NCBI GenBank assembly: GCA_024231855.1
Contig: JAAEQD010000402.1
Coordinates: forward strand, 99,327 to 163,326
Reading direction: 5' to 3'
Length of the DNA: 64,000 nucleotides
Origin: Candidatus Zixiibacteriota bacterium
GTDB taxonomy: Bacteria > Zixibacteria > MSB-5A5 > UBA10806 > 4484-95
The notes beneath the pieces are model-generated. The model had not been told where the DNA came from. It did not search any database and saw only the letters and a list, made by a program, of their open reading frames with translations. Of the stretch, positions 27,742 through 35,790 are shown piece after piece. The position numbers and the translations under genes were made by a program. The first letter of the stretch is position 1, and the number at the start of each line of letters is the position of its first letter.

Positions 27742-29463
27742 ATGACTAAATGTCTAATATTTATGGTACTTACAGTAATAATGATAATAGCCGTCCCGGG
27801 CGCGGCTTTGGCCCAATGGCCGGATAACGCCGATTCGAATCTGGTAATCAACGATCAATCCGGGGCGCAGGCTATACCTAAAGTGGCCACAACTTCAGAT
27901 GGCGGCTGCTTTGTCAGTTGGTATAATAATTCATCTGGCAATTACGATATGTACATGCAATACCTCAATGCCGATGGCGTTGTTCAATGGGAACGAAACG
28001 GGCAACTGATAAGCGATCATCCGCAGGCGACCTGGTTGACAGATTATAGTATGACAGTCGACCACGAAGACCACGCGATTATCACATTTAACGATACGCG
28101 GGCCGGCGAAGACTGGGATATCTATGCCTACCGGATCAGCCCTTTAGGCGATTTCGCCTGGGGCGATGATGGCTTGACTCTGTCGGCTAATAACGGTTTC
28201 GAGCCTTATCCGCAAGTTACCGTGACATCATCGGGTAATATGGTTTTCGCCTGGCAGGAAGAGAACATGATTCATATTCGTAAGGTAAATCCAGCGGGCG
28301 AGGATATGTGGGATCCCGCGACTATCACCTTGACATCCACGCATGGCCTGTCAATCCCCAGAATTGTCTCGGCTGAAAATGATGGAGTAATCCTTCAGGT
28401 GCTGGATGCTGCCGGTCCGAATTATTGGGACCCGAAACATATCTACGTTCATAAATTCGATTCATTAGGCGCGGCGTTATGGGGCGAAAACGGCGTGGCG
28501 GTTTCAACGGCCGGCGGTATCGGTATTCAGATGTTTCCCAATCTCGCCGATGACGGCAACGGCGGCTCTTATTCATACTGGTATGACACCCGGACAATGG
28601 ACCATCACGTTTACGTACAGCATGTTACAGTATCCGGCGAGGCCGAATGGACCGCCAATGGCGTGCAAACTTGCCTGGCAGGGGGTCAACTTCAGATGAG
28701 TCCGGCACTGGCAAGGCTCGGCGAAACAGGTGATGTTCTGGTTTTCTATAACTTTACTAATTCAAGTCAGTCCCAGGTCGGGTTGCAGGGACAGCGGATC
28801 AGTTCGGAGGGCTTACGCCAATGGACCGACAATGGCGTCGAGCTAGAACCGCTTGCCAATCGGAGCCTATGGGATATCAAGGCGTTTACTCTGGATGATG
28901 GCGCTGTTGTCACATATTTTGATACTCCTGTGGGCGATGTGACTAATAGCTATGTCAAGGCGATTCGTGTCGATGAGGACGGCAACCAGGTATGGGATAC
29001 ATCGCCGGCTTATATGTGTTCATATCTCGGCGGCAAAGTCCATCTGGACGCGGAGATCAACAGCCACGGCCAGGTTATCGCCGCCTGGGAGGACAAGCGT
29101 ATCGATTCCAGCGCTGATATCTATCTGCAGAATATCAATCCTGATGGTTCGTTGGGCGAATACTCTACGTCTATTGATGAATTAACGGTCGGATTACCGG
29201 GCGATTTCACTCTCATGAACGCTTATCCCAACCCGTTTAATGCTTCCACCACGATTGGCTACAACCTAGGATTGGCTGCCAAGGTAACGATAGAAATTTA
29301 CGATCTACTGGGCCGGCGTGTCGCGACGCTGATCGATGAAAGCAGACCGGCGGGATATCATCAGGTGACCTGGAACGCTGCTGATATGGTTTCGGGTGTA
29401 TATTTTTATAAGATAAAAGCTGATGACGAGAGCCGAACCGAAAAACTGATGCTCTTGAAATAG
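27742..29463 (+). CDS. Secreted repeat protein with Por-type C-terminal sorting domain
   Basis: This 573-residue protein has a signal peptide (cleavage near ALA-Q) and a beta-propeller-like body with repeated segments containing W-G-x-x-G or W-x-x-x-G (VVQWERNGQL, FAWGDDGL, ALWGENGV, EWTANGV). It ends in a type A sorting domain of about 80 residues (FTLMNAYPNPFNASTTIGY...YDLLGRRVATL...GVYFYKIKADD...KLMLLK). Such tails direct export through the type IX secretion system in FCB bacteria or act as FlgD-like Ig domains. AAGGAG lies before the ATG. Confidence 0.85.
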   Translation: MTKCLIFMVLTVIMIIAVPGAALAQWPDNADSNLVINDQSGAQAIPKVATTSDGGCFVSWYNNSSGNYDMYMQYLNADGVVQWERNGQLISDHPQATWLTDYSMTVDHEDHAIITFNDTRAGEDWDIYAYRISPLGDFAWGDDGLTLSANNGFEPYPQVTVTSSGNMVFAWQEENMIHIRKVNPAGEDMWDPATITLTSTHGLSIPRIVSAENDGVILQVLDAAGPNYWDPKHIYVHKFDSLGAALWGENGVAVSTAGGIGIQMFPNLADDGNGGSYSYWYDTRTMDHHVYVQHVTVSGEAEWTANGVQTCLAGGQLQMSPALARLGETGDVLVFYNFTNSSQSQVGLQGQRISSEGLRQWTDNGVELEPLANRSLWDIKAFTLDDGAVVTYFDTPVGDVTNSYVKAIRVDEDGNQVWDTSPAYMCSYLGGKVHLDAEINSHGQVIAAWEDKRIDSSADIYLQNINPDGSLGEYSTSIDELTVGLPGDFTLMNAYPNPFNASTTIGYNLGLAAKVTIEIYDLLGRRVATLIDESRPAGYHQVTWNAADMVSGVYFYKIKADDESRTEKLMLLK

Positions 29464-29484
29464 CGGAATCGATATCATCCTAAG

Positions 29485-29910
29485 ATGATTGATGTAAATA
29501 AAAGTTTATCGATAAGCGAGGATGAGCTGGAATTCAGCTTTTCCCGATCAAGTGGCCCCGGCGGACAGAATGTGAATAAAGTCAGCAGCCGGGTATCGCT
29601 TTTATTCGATATCACCAATTCGCCATCTTTAAGCGATCTGCAACGCTTAAGAATTCAGGCCAAGCTTAAAACTCGTATTAACAGCGAGGGTATCCTCAGG
29701 GTAATTTGCCAGAAATTCCGAAGCCAGAGCGCCAACCGGGAAGAGGCGATTATCCGTTTCGCCGAACTTCTGCGGCAGGCGTTGAAAAGGAATCCACCAA
29801 GGAAGAAAACCAAAGTACCCAAAGCGGCCGTCGAGAAACGAATCGAGGAGAAGAAACGTCAGAGCCGAACAAAACAAAGACGCACGAAAAAAATAGCCTG
29901 GGATGAGTAA
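29485..29910 (+). CDS. arfB: Peptidyl-tRNA hydrolase ArfB (YaeJ), ribosome rescue
   Basis: The 141-residue protein has the catalytic GGQ (26-28) in FSFSRSSGPGGQNVNK and the long basic C-terminal tail (about 100-138, rich in K and R) that enters the empty mRNA channel of stalled ribosomes. This is the ArfB pattern and excludes full-length release factors. It releases peptides from non-stop ribosomes. A perfect hairpin overlaps its last codons and stop. No strong ribosome-binding site precedes the ATG, 21 bases after the previous gene. Confidence 0.93.
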   Translation: MIDVNKSLSISEDELEFSFSRSSGPGGQNVNKVSSRVSLLFDITNSPSLSDLQRLRIQAKLKTRINSEGILRVICQKFRSQSANREEAIIRFAELLRQALKRNPPRKKTKVPKAAVEKRIEEKKRQSRTKQRRTKKIAWDE

Positions 29911-29919
29911 TCCCAGGCT
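29895..29919 (+). terminator. Hairpin spanning the arfB stop codon
   Basis: AGCCTGGGAT (29895-29904) pairs perfectly with ATCCCAGGCT (29910-29919), leaving a five-base loop that holds the first two bases of the TAA stop (29908-29910). The following bases (AAACATTTCGTTT) are only moderately T-rich. It may be a terminator or an RNase III-type processing site. Confidence 0.6.
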
Positions 29920-29948
29920 AAACATTTCGTTTCATTGCCTTTTATAAG

Positions 29949-31211
29949 CTATTCTGTACCGGTCGTAAATTGCCAGACTGGCCCTACTGTACTATCGTCG
30001 TAAGTATCCCAGGCTATGATTTTCCAGTAATACGTTGAGCTTGCCTCAAAGGGCGTGTTTAAATCATTAATGGTATTTGTCAATTCGCCTGTTTGATCGA
30101 TCGTTCTGGTATCCACATGAACATCATGATCAATATTGGCCGTTGCCGTGCAGGTAAAAGTGTTGGTGGTTGCTGTCATAACGTAGCTGTAGACGTCAGT
30201 TGAGTCGATAGTTACACCAATAGTATTAAAACCATTTGGATTAGCACTGGATGCTGTAACGCCATTTAGAGTATACGTGCCGTGTCCAGTGGTTCGCCAT
30301 TCTATTTGGGCATCGTAAATAGCCTGCAGAGTTTGCTCCGCCAAAGCTACTTTTCGCCATGGAGAAAATAGATTATTTATTGTTAAGTTGTTCATCTCGA
30401 GAGGTGGATCGATTTCAGTTCCGAGGTATAAATCATAGCTGATCGCGTCGTCCTCGGTATCTTCGCTTAGCCAGCTAAATGTGAAATCAATACCTATACC
30501 GGTCGCGTTATTAGCGGGGAAAGGATTGGATGGCGCTGTGGGGGCGAAGTTTTCCGCCGTGAATTGCCAGATATCCCCTGTCGTTTCATGACCCGATTCA
30601 TCCCTGGCTACAATCTTCCAGAAATAATCAGTATGGTTCTCCAAATCGTTAATATTGATCACCATGCTGGTTCGGTTCGATTCGAACAGTGGCGGATTAG
30701 CTTCAGTACCGAAATAAACATCGAATTCCATCGCCTCATCATCGAGTTCTGAGCTTTCCCATTGAAGCTCTATTGGCGCTGGTGGAACTGTTGTGTCTGC
30801 CGGTGGAATAGGATTGGCCGGCTGAGTAGGCGGACCATTCAGGGCCGAGAACGACCAGGTCGGCCCGGTGTATTCATTCTGGTCTCTATCACGAACGACT
30901 ATTCTCCAGAAGTAGGTTGTAGAATCATGAAGCTTGAAAGGATAGTAGTTGGTTTCAAAGATATCCGGGTGGACCAGAGGTGGATTGGAATTCGTACCCA
31001 GGTACAGATCATAATAATTAACTATACCTGTGGGATTTTCATGTTCCCAACTAAATCTTGTGAATAAGGGTATCGAATCGGCCCCATCAGCCGGATATTG
31101 ATTTGTGAAATTCAGCGTTGCCGGCTCTTCATTGACTACCTTATCTTCCGAACAACTAAAAACACAAGCCATCATTATAATTACTATCAAAATCATTATT
31201 TTCCTCATCAT
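29949..31211 (-). CDS. Fibronectin-III-repeat lipoprotein with an inserted pilin-like domain
   Basis: This 420-residue lipoprotein has a lipobox ending at C20 (CVFSC). Three Fn3-like repeats follow (about 32-130, 131-220 and 221 to the end), each with a W-x-F/W strand, DLYLGT/DVYFGT and YYWKI...WQF. The third is interrupted at residues 282-385 by a segment starting KVALAEQTLQAIYDAQ and containing ATANIDHDVHVDTRTIDQTG. This looks like the C-terminal part of a type IV pilin or pseudopilin. After it, the Fn3 strands resume (TPFEASSTYYWKI). It probably faces the periplasm or cell surface. Confidence 0.82.
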   Translation of the reverse strand: MMRKIMILIVIIMMACVFSCSEDKVVNEEPATLNFTNQYPADGADSIPLFTRFSWEHENPTGIVNYYDLYLGTNSNPPLVHPDIFETNYYPFKLHDSTTYFWRIVVRDRDQNEYTGPTWSFSALNGPPTQPANPIPPADTTVPPAPIELQWESSELDDEAMEFDVYFGTEANPPLFESNRTSMVININDLENHTDYFWKIVARDESGHETTGDIWQFTAENFAPTAPSNPFPANNATGIGIDFTFSWLSEDTEDDAISYDLYLGTEIDPPLEMNNLTINNLFSPWRKVALAEQTLQAIYDAQIEWRTTGHGTYTLNGVTASSANPNGFNTIGVTIDSTDVYSYVMTATTNTFTCTATANIDHDVHVDTRTIDQTGELTNTINDLNTPFEASSTYYWKIIAWDTYDDSTVGPVWQFTTGTE

Positions 31212-31410
31212 TCCCCCTTATTCATCGTTATTGACATAATTTTAAATATATTGCCAATAAGTTTATCGGCCTATCATAAAATAATTCAAGGCCCTTGTGC
31301 TATTATTTGAACACTATTGATTTATATGTAAATGGTTTCTGAAACTATCTAAAAAATAAGTTCTAATATGAAGGTTAAGTATATTTATAGTCAAATGAGA
31401 TTTCAGGTCA

Positions 31411-31439
31411 AAACCGGATGACATAACGCCATCCGGTTT
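31411..31439 (-). terminator. Perfect stem-loop downstream of the DUF2934 gene
   Basis: AAACCGGATG (31411-31420) and CATCCGGTTT (31430-31439) form a 10-bp stem with a nine-base loop, 14 bases beyond the DUF2934 stop. The T-tract is weak on both strands, so it is a probable but not textbook terminator. Confidence 0.55.
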
Positions 31440-31453
31440 CACATTTTCTTTAG

Positions 31454-31732
31454 CTATGCCATGCTGTATTCTTTTTTCATTTCCTTTTCAGCCTGAAGCC
31501 AATCGTTCATATCATCACCATGATAACAACCGCGTTTGAGGTAGAGATGATACGCCCGTTCGCGTATATATCCAGTAAGATCGGAATTGGCTTTAATGGT
31601 AACTTTCCTGGTTGACGGAGTGTTCTTTTTGGTCTTTGCCATTGTCGTAGTTTTTCTACGAGTCGTGGATTTCTTACCCGCGCTGGTCTTTCGTGAGCCT
31701 GTCGCCCTCTTGGTGGTTTGCTTGGTCGGCAT
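31454..31732 (-). CDS. DUF2934 protein with lysine/arginine-rich N-terminal tail
   Basis: The 92-residue product has a very basic, Thr/Lys-rich N-terminal half (about 1-45), resembling histone H1-like tails. A C-terminal DUF2934 helix pair follows: YIRERAYHLYLKRGCYHGDDMNDWLQAEKEM, ending with the usual WLQAE. DUF2934 proteins are of unknown function; the basic tail suggests nucleic-acid binding, which is inference. A GGAGG site precedes the ATG. Confidence 0.85.
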   Translation of the reverse strand: MPTKQTTKRATGSRKTSAGKKSTTRRKTTTMAKTKKNTPSTRKVTIKANSDLTGYIRERAYHLYLKRGCYHGDDMNDWLQAEKEMKKEYSMA

Positions 31733-32051
31733 ATAATATCCTCCTTATTATTAATTTGCTTTAACCATATCAAATTAGGGGGGAGTTCCCTTATTTTTTC
31801 AGTCATTAACATAATCGGCTGTTTTGGCCTGCTTTAAACTTACAACTATAAAAAAGTCGGGATTAATTTAAAAATTATACGAATGCCTACAAATTATTGA
31901 ATTCTCCGTAACCCTAAATATATAAATGTATTACTGGGAGACAGTGAATTTATGACTTATTTGTCGATAAAGGAGCGTTAAATTATAAATCAAAAAAACA
32001 GGGAGTGTAAATAAAGGCACTCCCTGTCTGGTCTTTGAATCTTCTTAATCT
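31733..32051. other. Intergenic region between DUF2934 gene and lpdA
   Basis: This 319-base A+T-rich stretch probably contains the promoter of the DUF2934 gene and, at its right end, the lpdA terminator. I see no coding frame or repeat beyond that. Confidence 0.6.
31990..32027 (-). terminator. Rho-independent terminator of lpdA
   Basis: ACAGGGAGTG (31998-32007) pairs with CACTCCCTGT (32018-32027). Read on the minus strand, the stem is followed by a run of seven T residues. It lies just after the lpdA stop codon. Confidence 0.85.
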
Positions 32052-33449
32052 CTAATTGATAATATGAATCGCTTTCTTACCTACGCTAAGGCCCGCCTCC
32101 ATCATCGCCTCAGATAATGTAGGATGGACGGCCATAATATGACCCAAATCTTCGGCTGTGCCGTCGAATTCCATGATGGCAGTACCGGCGAAAATAATAT
32201 CTCCCGCGTGCGGACCGAAGACGTGAATTCCCAGGATTTCATCAGTATCGGCGTCGGCGATTACCTTGGTGAATCCATCGGTAGCCAGCGTAGCGATCGC
32301 TTTTCCGATAGCCCGGTAAGGGAATTTACCGACTTTATAATTCTTGCCTGCTTCTTTCGCTTCTTTCTCCGTTAGCCCAACTCCGGCGATCTCCGGATCG
32401 GTGAAAACGGCATAGGGCACGGATTTCCAGTCGGCGCTATGCGCCAAACCGGAAATAACCTCAGCCGCGACCGCCCCCTCGTGTGAAGCTTTATGGGCCA
32501 GTAATATCCCGCCGGCTACATCGCCGATCGCGTATATATTGGCTACGCTCGTGCGCGTATGTTTATCGGCTTCGATAAATCCACGCTTGTCGGTTTTGAC
32601 TCCGATTTTATCAAGGTTCAATCCTTCGATATTCGGTTTCATGCCGGCGGCCACCAGGACCATATCGAATGTGTAATTCTTCTTCCCTTTGGGAGTTTCA
32701 ACTTCAACTTCGATCTTATCGCCCTTGACTTTCGAGCCCGTTACTTTTGATGAGGTCAATATCTCCATGCCTTGCTTTTTGAGAGCTCTGGCTGAGGCTG
32801 ATGAGACATCCGAATCGAGCATCGGCAATACGGCATCCAAAAGCTCGATTATGGTGACTTTTGATCCCAGCGTGTTATATACCGTGGCCATCTCAGTGCC
32901 AATCGGGCCGGCCCCGACAACACCCATGGTTTCCGGTACCATTGGCAGATCAATCACCCCTCGGGCCGTAAGGATGTTCTTGCCATTGGTTCTAATTGTC
33001 GGCAGATCGAACGGCGAGGAACCGGTGGCGATTATGAAATTCTCCGATTCGATCTTCGATTTTGTTTCGCCATCGCGAACTTCTATTTCGTTTTTCGAGA
33101 TAAACGAAGCGGCGCCGTTTATGATATCCACGCCGGCTTTTTCAAGCAAAATCTTTACCCCGCCTGTCAGGCGTTTGATGGTATCGTTTTTATGCTTCTT
33201 AAGCTTCTCAACATCGATCTTGATATTGTCGGCGTTCAAGCCCAGCCTGCCGGCATGTTCGATTGTCCGTTTAAGCTCGGTTACATAAAGAAGCGCTTTC
33301 GATGGGATACAACCCCAGTTTAGACAAACCCCGCCAAGGTATTCTCTTTCCACGATAGCGGTCTTCAAGCCTAATTGAGACGCCCTGATTGCCGCCACGT
33401 AGCCGCCGGGGCCGGCGCCGATAACAACCAGATTGTATTTGTCAGCCAT
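32052..33449 (-). CDS. lpdA: Dihydrolipoyl dehydrogenase
   Basis: The 465-residue flavoenzyme (E3) reoxidises dihydrolipoamide in 2-oxoacid dehydrogenase or glycine-cleavage complexes. Visible features are FAD motif VIGAGPGGYVAA, redox disulfide C42/C47 in GGVCLNWGC, the NAD motif VVGAGPIGTEMA, the second FAD motif YAIGDVAGG and the catalytic H442/E447 in HPTLSEA. Length is normal. No E1 or E2 gene is adjacent, so the partners are encoded elsewhere. A strong terminator follows. Confidence 0.95.
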   Translation of the reverse strand: MADKYNLVVIGAGPGGYVAAIRASQLGLKTAIVEREYLGGVCLNWGCIPSKALLYVTELKRTIEHAGRLGLNADNIKIDVEKLKKHKNDTIKRLTGGVKILLEKAGVDIINGAASFISKNEIEVRDGETKSKIESENFIIATGSSPFDLPTIRTNGKNILTARGVIDLPMVPETMGVVGAGPIGTEMATVYNTLGSKVTIIELLDAVLPMLDSDVSSASARALKKQGMEILTSSKVTGSKVKGDKIEVEVETPKGKKNYTFDMVLVAAGMKPNIEGLNLDKIGVKTDKRGFIEADKHTRTSVANIYAIGDVAGGILLAHKASHEGAVAAEVISGLAHSADWKSVPYAVFTDPEIAGVGLTEKEAKEAGKNYKVGKFPYRAIGKAIATLATDGFTKVIADADTDEILGIHVFGPHAGDIIFAGTAIMEFDGTAEDLGHIMAVHPTLSEAMMEAGLSVGKKAIHIIN

Positions 33450-33838
33450 TTATTATTCCTTTCATCTTGAATATTTCCCCAAACAATTTACGCGTCAATC
33501 AGCCAATTATTTGGATCATGAAAGTAATCGTTTTCCTCTTATTGGAATAGTTATGGTACGTCATACCGGCCAATTTAGCAAAACCGACCTTGGCAAGTCA
33601 ATTTAATTCGTTTTGCGGGACTTATTACGTTCAGGTTTCTGTAACTTTTTTGTCTACTATTTGGTTTCCAAAGAATGTTGAGTAAGAAGGACTGTAAGTC
33701 CGGTAAGGATTGAAAAAACTTCTTTATATTAACACAAAAGTATTGCGTGATAGCAATGGAAAAATATATATCAGGTGGATAACGTAATATAAGGTGATAC
33801 GAACGATTTGATGATTAGAATACGGAGGATAAAATAAT
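33450..33838. other. Intergenic region between lpdA and the porin gene
   Basis: This 389-base divergent region must carry promoters for lpdA (left) and the porin (right). It becomes very A+T-rich from about 33720. GGAGG at 33825-33829 serves the porin start. I found no clear paired -35/-10 or structured element. Confidence 0.5.
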
Positions 33839-34924
33839 ATGAAAAGTATGGTTAGTATTGGATTTTGCGTGATTCTACTGTCTGCTAATATTCTGGCCGG
33901 GGAATGGCCCGAAAACGTCAAGATCAGGGGCGATTTTAGGTATCGTCACGAGATGATCGATACTGAAGCAAGCGATGCTCGTAATCGGCATCGCATCCGC
34001 GCCCGGGTCGGAATAGATGGCAAAGTAAATGAGTTCACCAATGTGGTGGTCCAAATAGCCACGGGCTCGGATGATCCGGTATCGACGAATCAGACTCTGG
34101 ATGACGGTTTTTCTACGAAAAGTATTATGCTGGATTTAGCTTATTTTAAAATTCAACCCGAGCAGATTCCCGGTCTGTCTGTTACCACCGGTAAATTTAA
34201 AAACCCGTTTTTCAAGCCGGGCAAATCTGAACTCGTCTGGGATTCGGATTTTAATCCTGAGGGCGGTGTCGCTAATTTCAGTAATAAAGTCGATAATATC
34301 ACTGTTACCTTAATCGGAGCCGGTCTCTGGATAGATGAAAGATCAGCCAATTCAGATTCGTGGATAGCCGCTGGTCAGTGTATTGTTGAGTCCCGGACGA
34401 AAGATAATAAATCGAGCTTGGCCGCCGGCGGCGGATTTTACAATTATGCGAATTCAAAGGGGTTTGAGCCATTTTACGACTCCGATGAACCGATGGGTAA
34501 CAGCATGGATGACAATGACAACTATTTGGTCGAATTCAGAATACTGGAGGTTTTCGCCGAGGTTTCGCATCATTTTGGAGATATACCGGTTACCCTCATG
34601 GGCGATTTCGTCACCAACACTTGGGCCGATAGCCTCGAAACCGGCTGGCTTGCCGGCGCAAGAGTTGGTAAAACCAGGAAAACAGGTTCCTGGGATTTTC
34701 GCTATATTTATCGTGAATTGGAGAAAGACGCGGTGGTTGGTATGTTCACCGATTCCGATTTCCGAGGCGGCGGCACCGATGCCAAAGGTCATGAAATAGG
34801 CGGCGGCTACCAGATTGCTAAAAATAGCAAATTCAGCGTAACTTACTTTATAAATTATATCGGTTTAGCCGGCGAAGAGATTGATTTCAACCGTTTACAG
34901 GTCGATTTACAGTTGAAGTTTTAA
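33839..34924 (+). CDS. Putative outer-membrane porin
   Basis: The 361-residue protein has a signal peptide (cleavage near LAG-E, about residue 21) and is rich in amphipathic beta strands. The start KIRGDFRYRHEMI, the charged NRHRIRARVGI, the middle TGKFKNPFF and the C-terminal RLQVDLQLKF match the putative-porin family found in Bacteroidota and Deltaproteobacteria. It probably forms a diffusion channel. The ATG is preceded by GGAGG. A terminator follows at 35002. Confidence 0.85.
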   Translation: MKSMVSIGFCVILLSANILAGEWPENVKIRGDFRYRHEMIDTEASDARNRHRIRARVGIDGKVNEFTNVVVQIATGSDDPVSTNQTLDDGFSTKSIMLDLAYFKIQPEQIPGLSVTTGKFKNPFFKPGKSELVWDSDFNPEGGVANFSNKVDNITVTLIGAGLWIDERSANSDSWIAAGQCIVESRTKDNKSSLAAGGGFYNYANSKGFEPFYDSDEPMGNSMDDNDNYLVEFRILEVFAEVSHHFGDIPVTLMGDFVTNTWADSLETGWLAGARVGKTRKTGSWDFRYIYRELEKDAVVGMFTDSDFRGGGTDAKGHEIGGGYQIAKNSKFSVTYFINYIGLAGEEIDFNRLQVDLQLKF

Positions 34925-35001
34925 TTCGTGAGCTATGTTTATAAAGCTATTATGACCCTTACTTGAATTGATATTGAGCATGACAATTGTCGAATAATTT
35001 T

Positions 35002-35032
35002 AAAAAGGGAAACCGCTTGGCTTCCCTTTTTT
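35002..35032 (+). terminator. Rho-independent terminator of the porin gene
   Basis: AAAAGGGAA pairs with TTCCCTTTT around a short loop, followed by further T residues. The A and T tracts could let it work for both converging genes, including the RRM gene on the minus strand. Confidence 0.82.
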
Positions 35033-35087
35033 ATGGATGACAACTTGCCCCGATATCAGGAGCGTTGTTGTTTATTTTGAGATATAA

Positions 35088-35360
35088 TTAATATCTGCTG
35101 CCGTAGTCGCCTCTCGGCGCCCTTTTCTTGGGTGGGCGAGCTTCGTCGATTCTCAATGTCCGACCTTCAAATTCGGTGCCGTTTAAAGCTTCTTTGGCTT
35201 TTTCAGCGGCATCGCCATCGGCCATCTCGACAAATCCAAAACCCTTACCTTCGATGATGTTGATACTCTTAACTTCGCCATGATTACCGAATAATTCCGT
35301 TAACATGTCGTTGTTCACGCTGTAGTTTAAATTACCTACATAAAGTTTGCTGCCTTGCAT
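35088..35360 (-). CDS. RRM-type RNA-binding protein
   Basis: This 90-residue protein is a single RNA recognition motif, with RNP2 LYVGNL (6-11) and RNP1 KGFGFVEM (39-46), plus a short basic tail (PPKKRAPRGDYGSRY). These cyanobacterial Rbp-like proteins bind single-stranded RNA and are often cold-responsive. It has a leader of up to about 430 bases with two short inverted repeats, which could mediate regulation of its own mRNA. Confidence 0.9.
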   Translation of the reverse strand: MQGSKLYVGNLNYSVNNDMLTELFGNHGEVKSINIIEGKGFGFVEMADGDAAEKAKEALNGTEFEGRTLRIDEARPPKKRAPRGDYGSRY

Positions 35361-35790
35361 CTTGACCTCTTAATCCTTGCATTAATATGTCCAATAATGC
35401 TTCTTACGGAGGTCGAAGCAAGAAAGCGATTCACACCTCATTGACGAAAACATTATTAAACAAGTTTTCCCTTGTTAATAGTGACTATAGAGTTTTAAGT
35501 GAGTGATTTTCCTCCTGCATTGAAAATTGCCATCCATTCTATCAGCGCCGCCTAGCCCGGTTACAGGTTTTTGGCACTATCCGATGTTAAACATTTTCGT
35601 AGATGGTGTCAAGTAAAAAATATAAACAGGCCGGCTTCTCAATGGATACCACTCAATCTCTTATTGCGGCGCAAGTTGCGACTCATTATCAGGATAACGC
35701 AATAAAACGATGCTCGATTCAATTATTGATTATCAGTGATGTTTTATGCTACAATATCACAAACCGGATAATTGCCGCAGGAGGTCTATA
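35361..35790. other. Intergenic region with inverted repeats upstream of the RRM gene
   Basis: The 430-base divergent region contains two potential hairpins: AACAAG/CTTGTT (35459-35476) and GAGGT/ACCTC (35411-35440). On the minus strand both would lie in the leader of the RRM mRNA. The right half holds the promoter of the unknown protein at 35791, whose AGGAGG lies just before the start. Confidence 0.5.
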
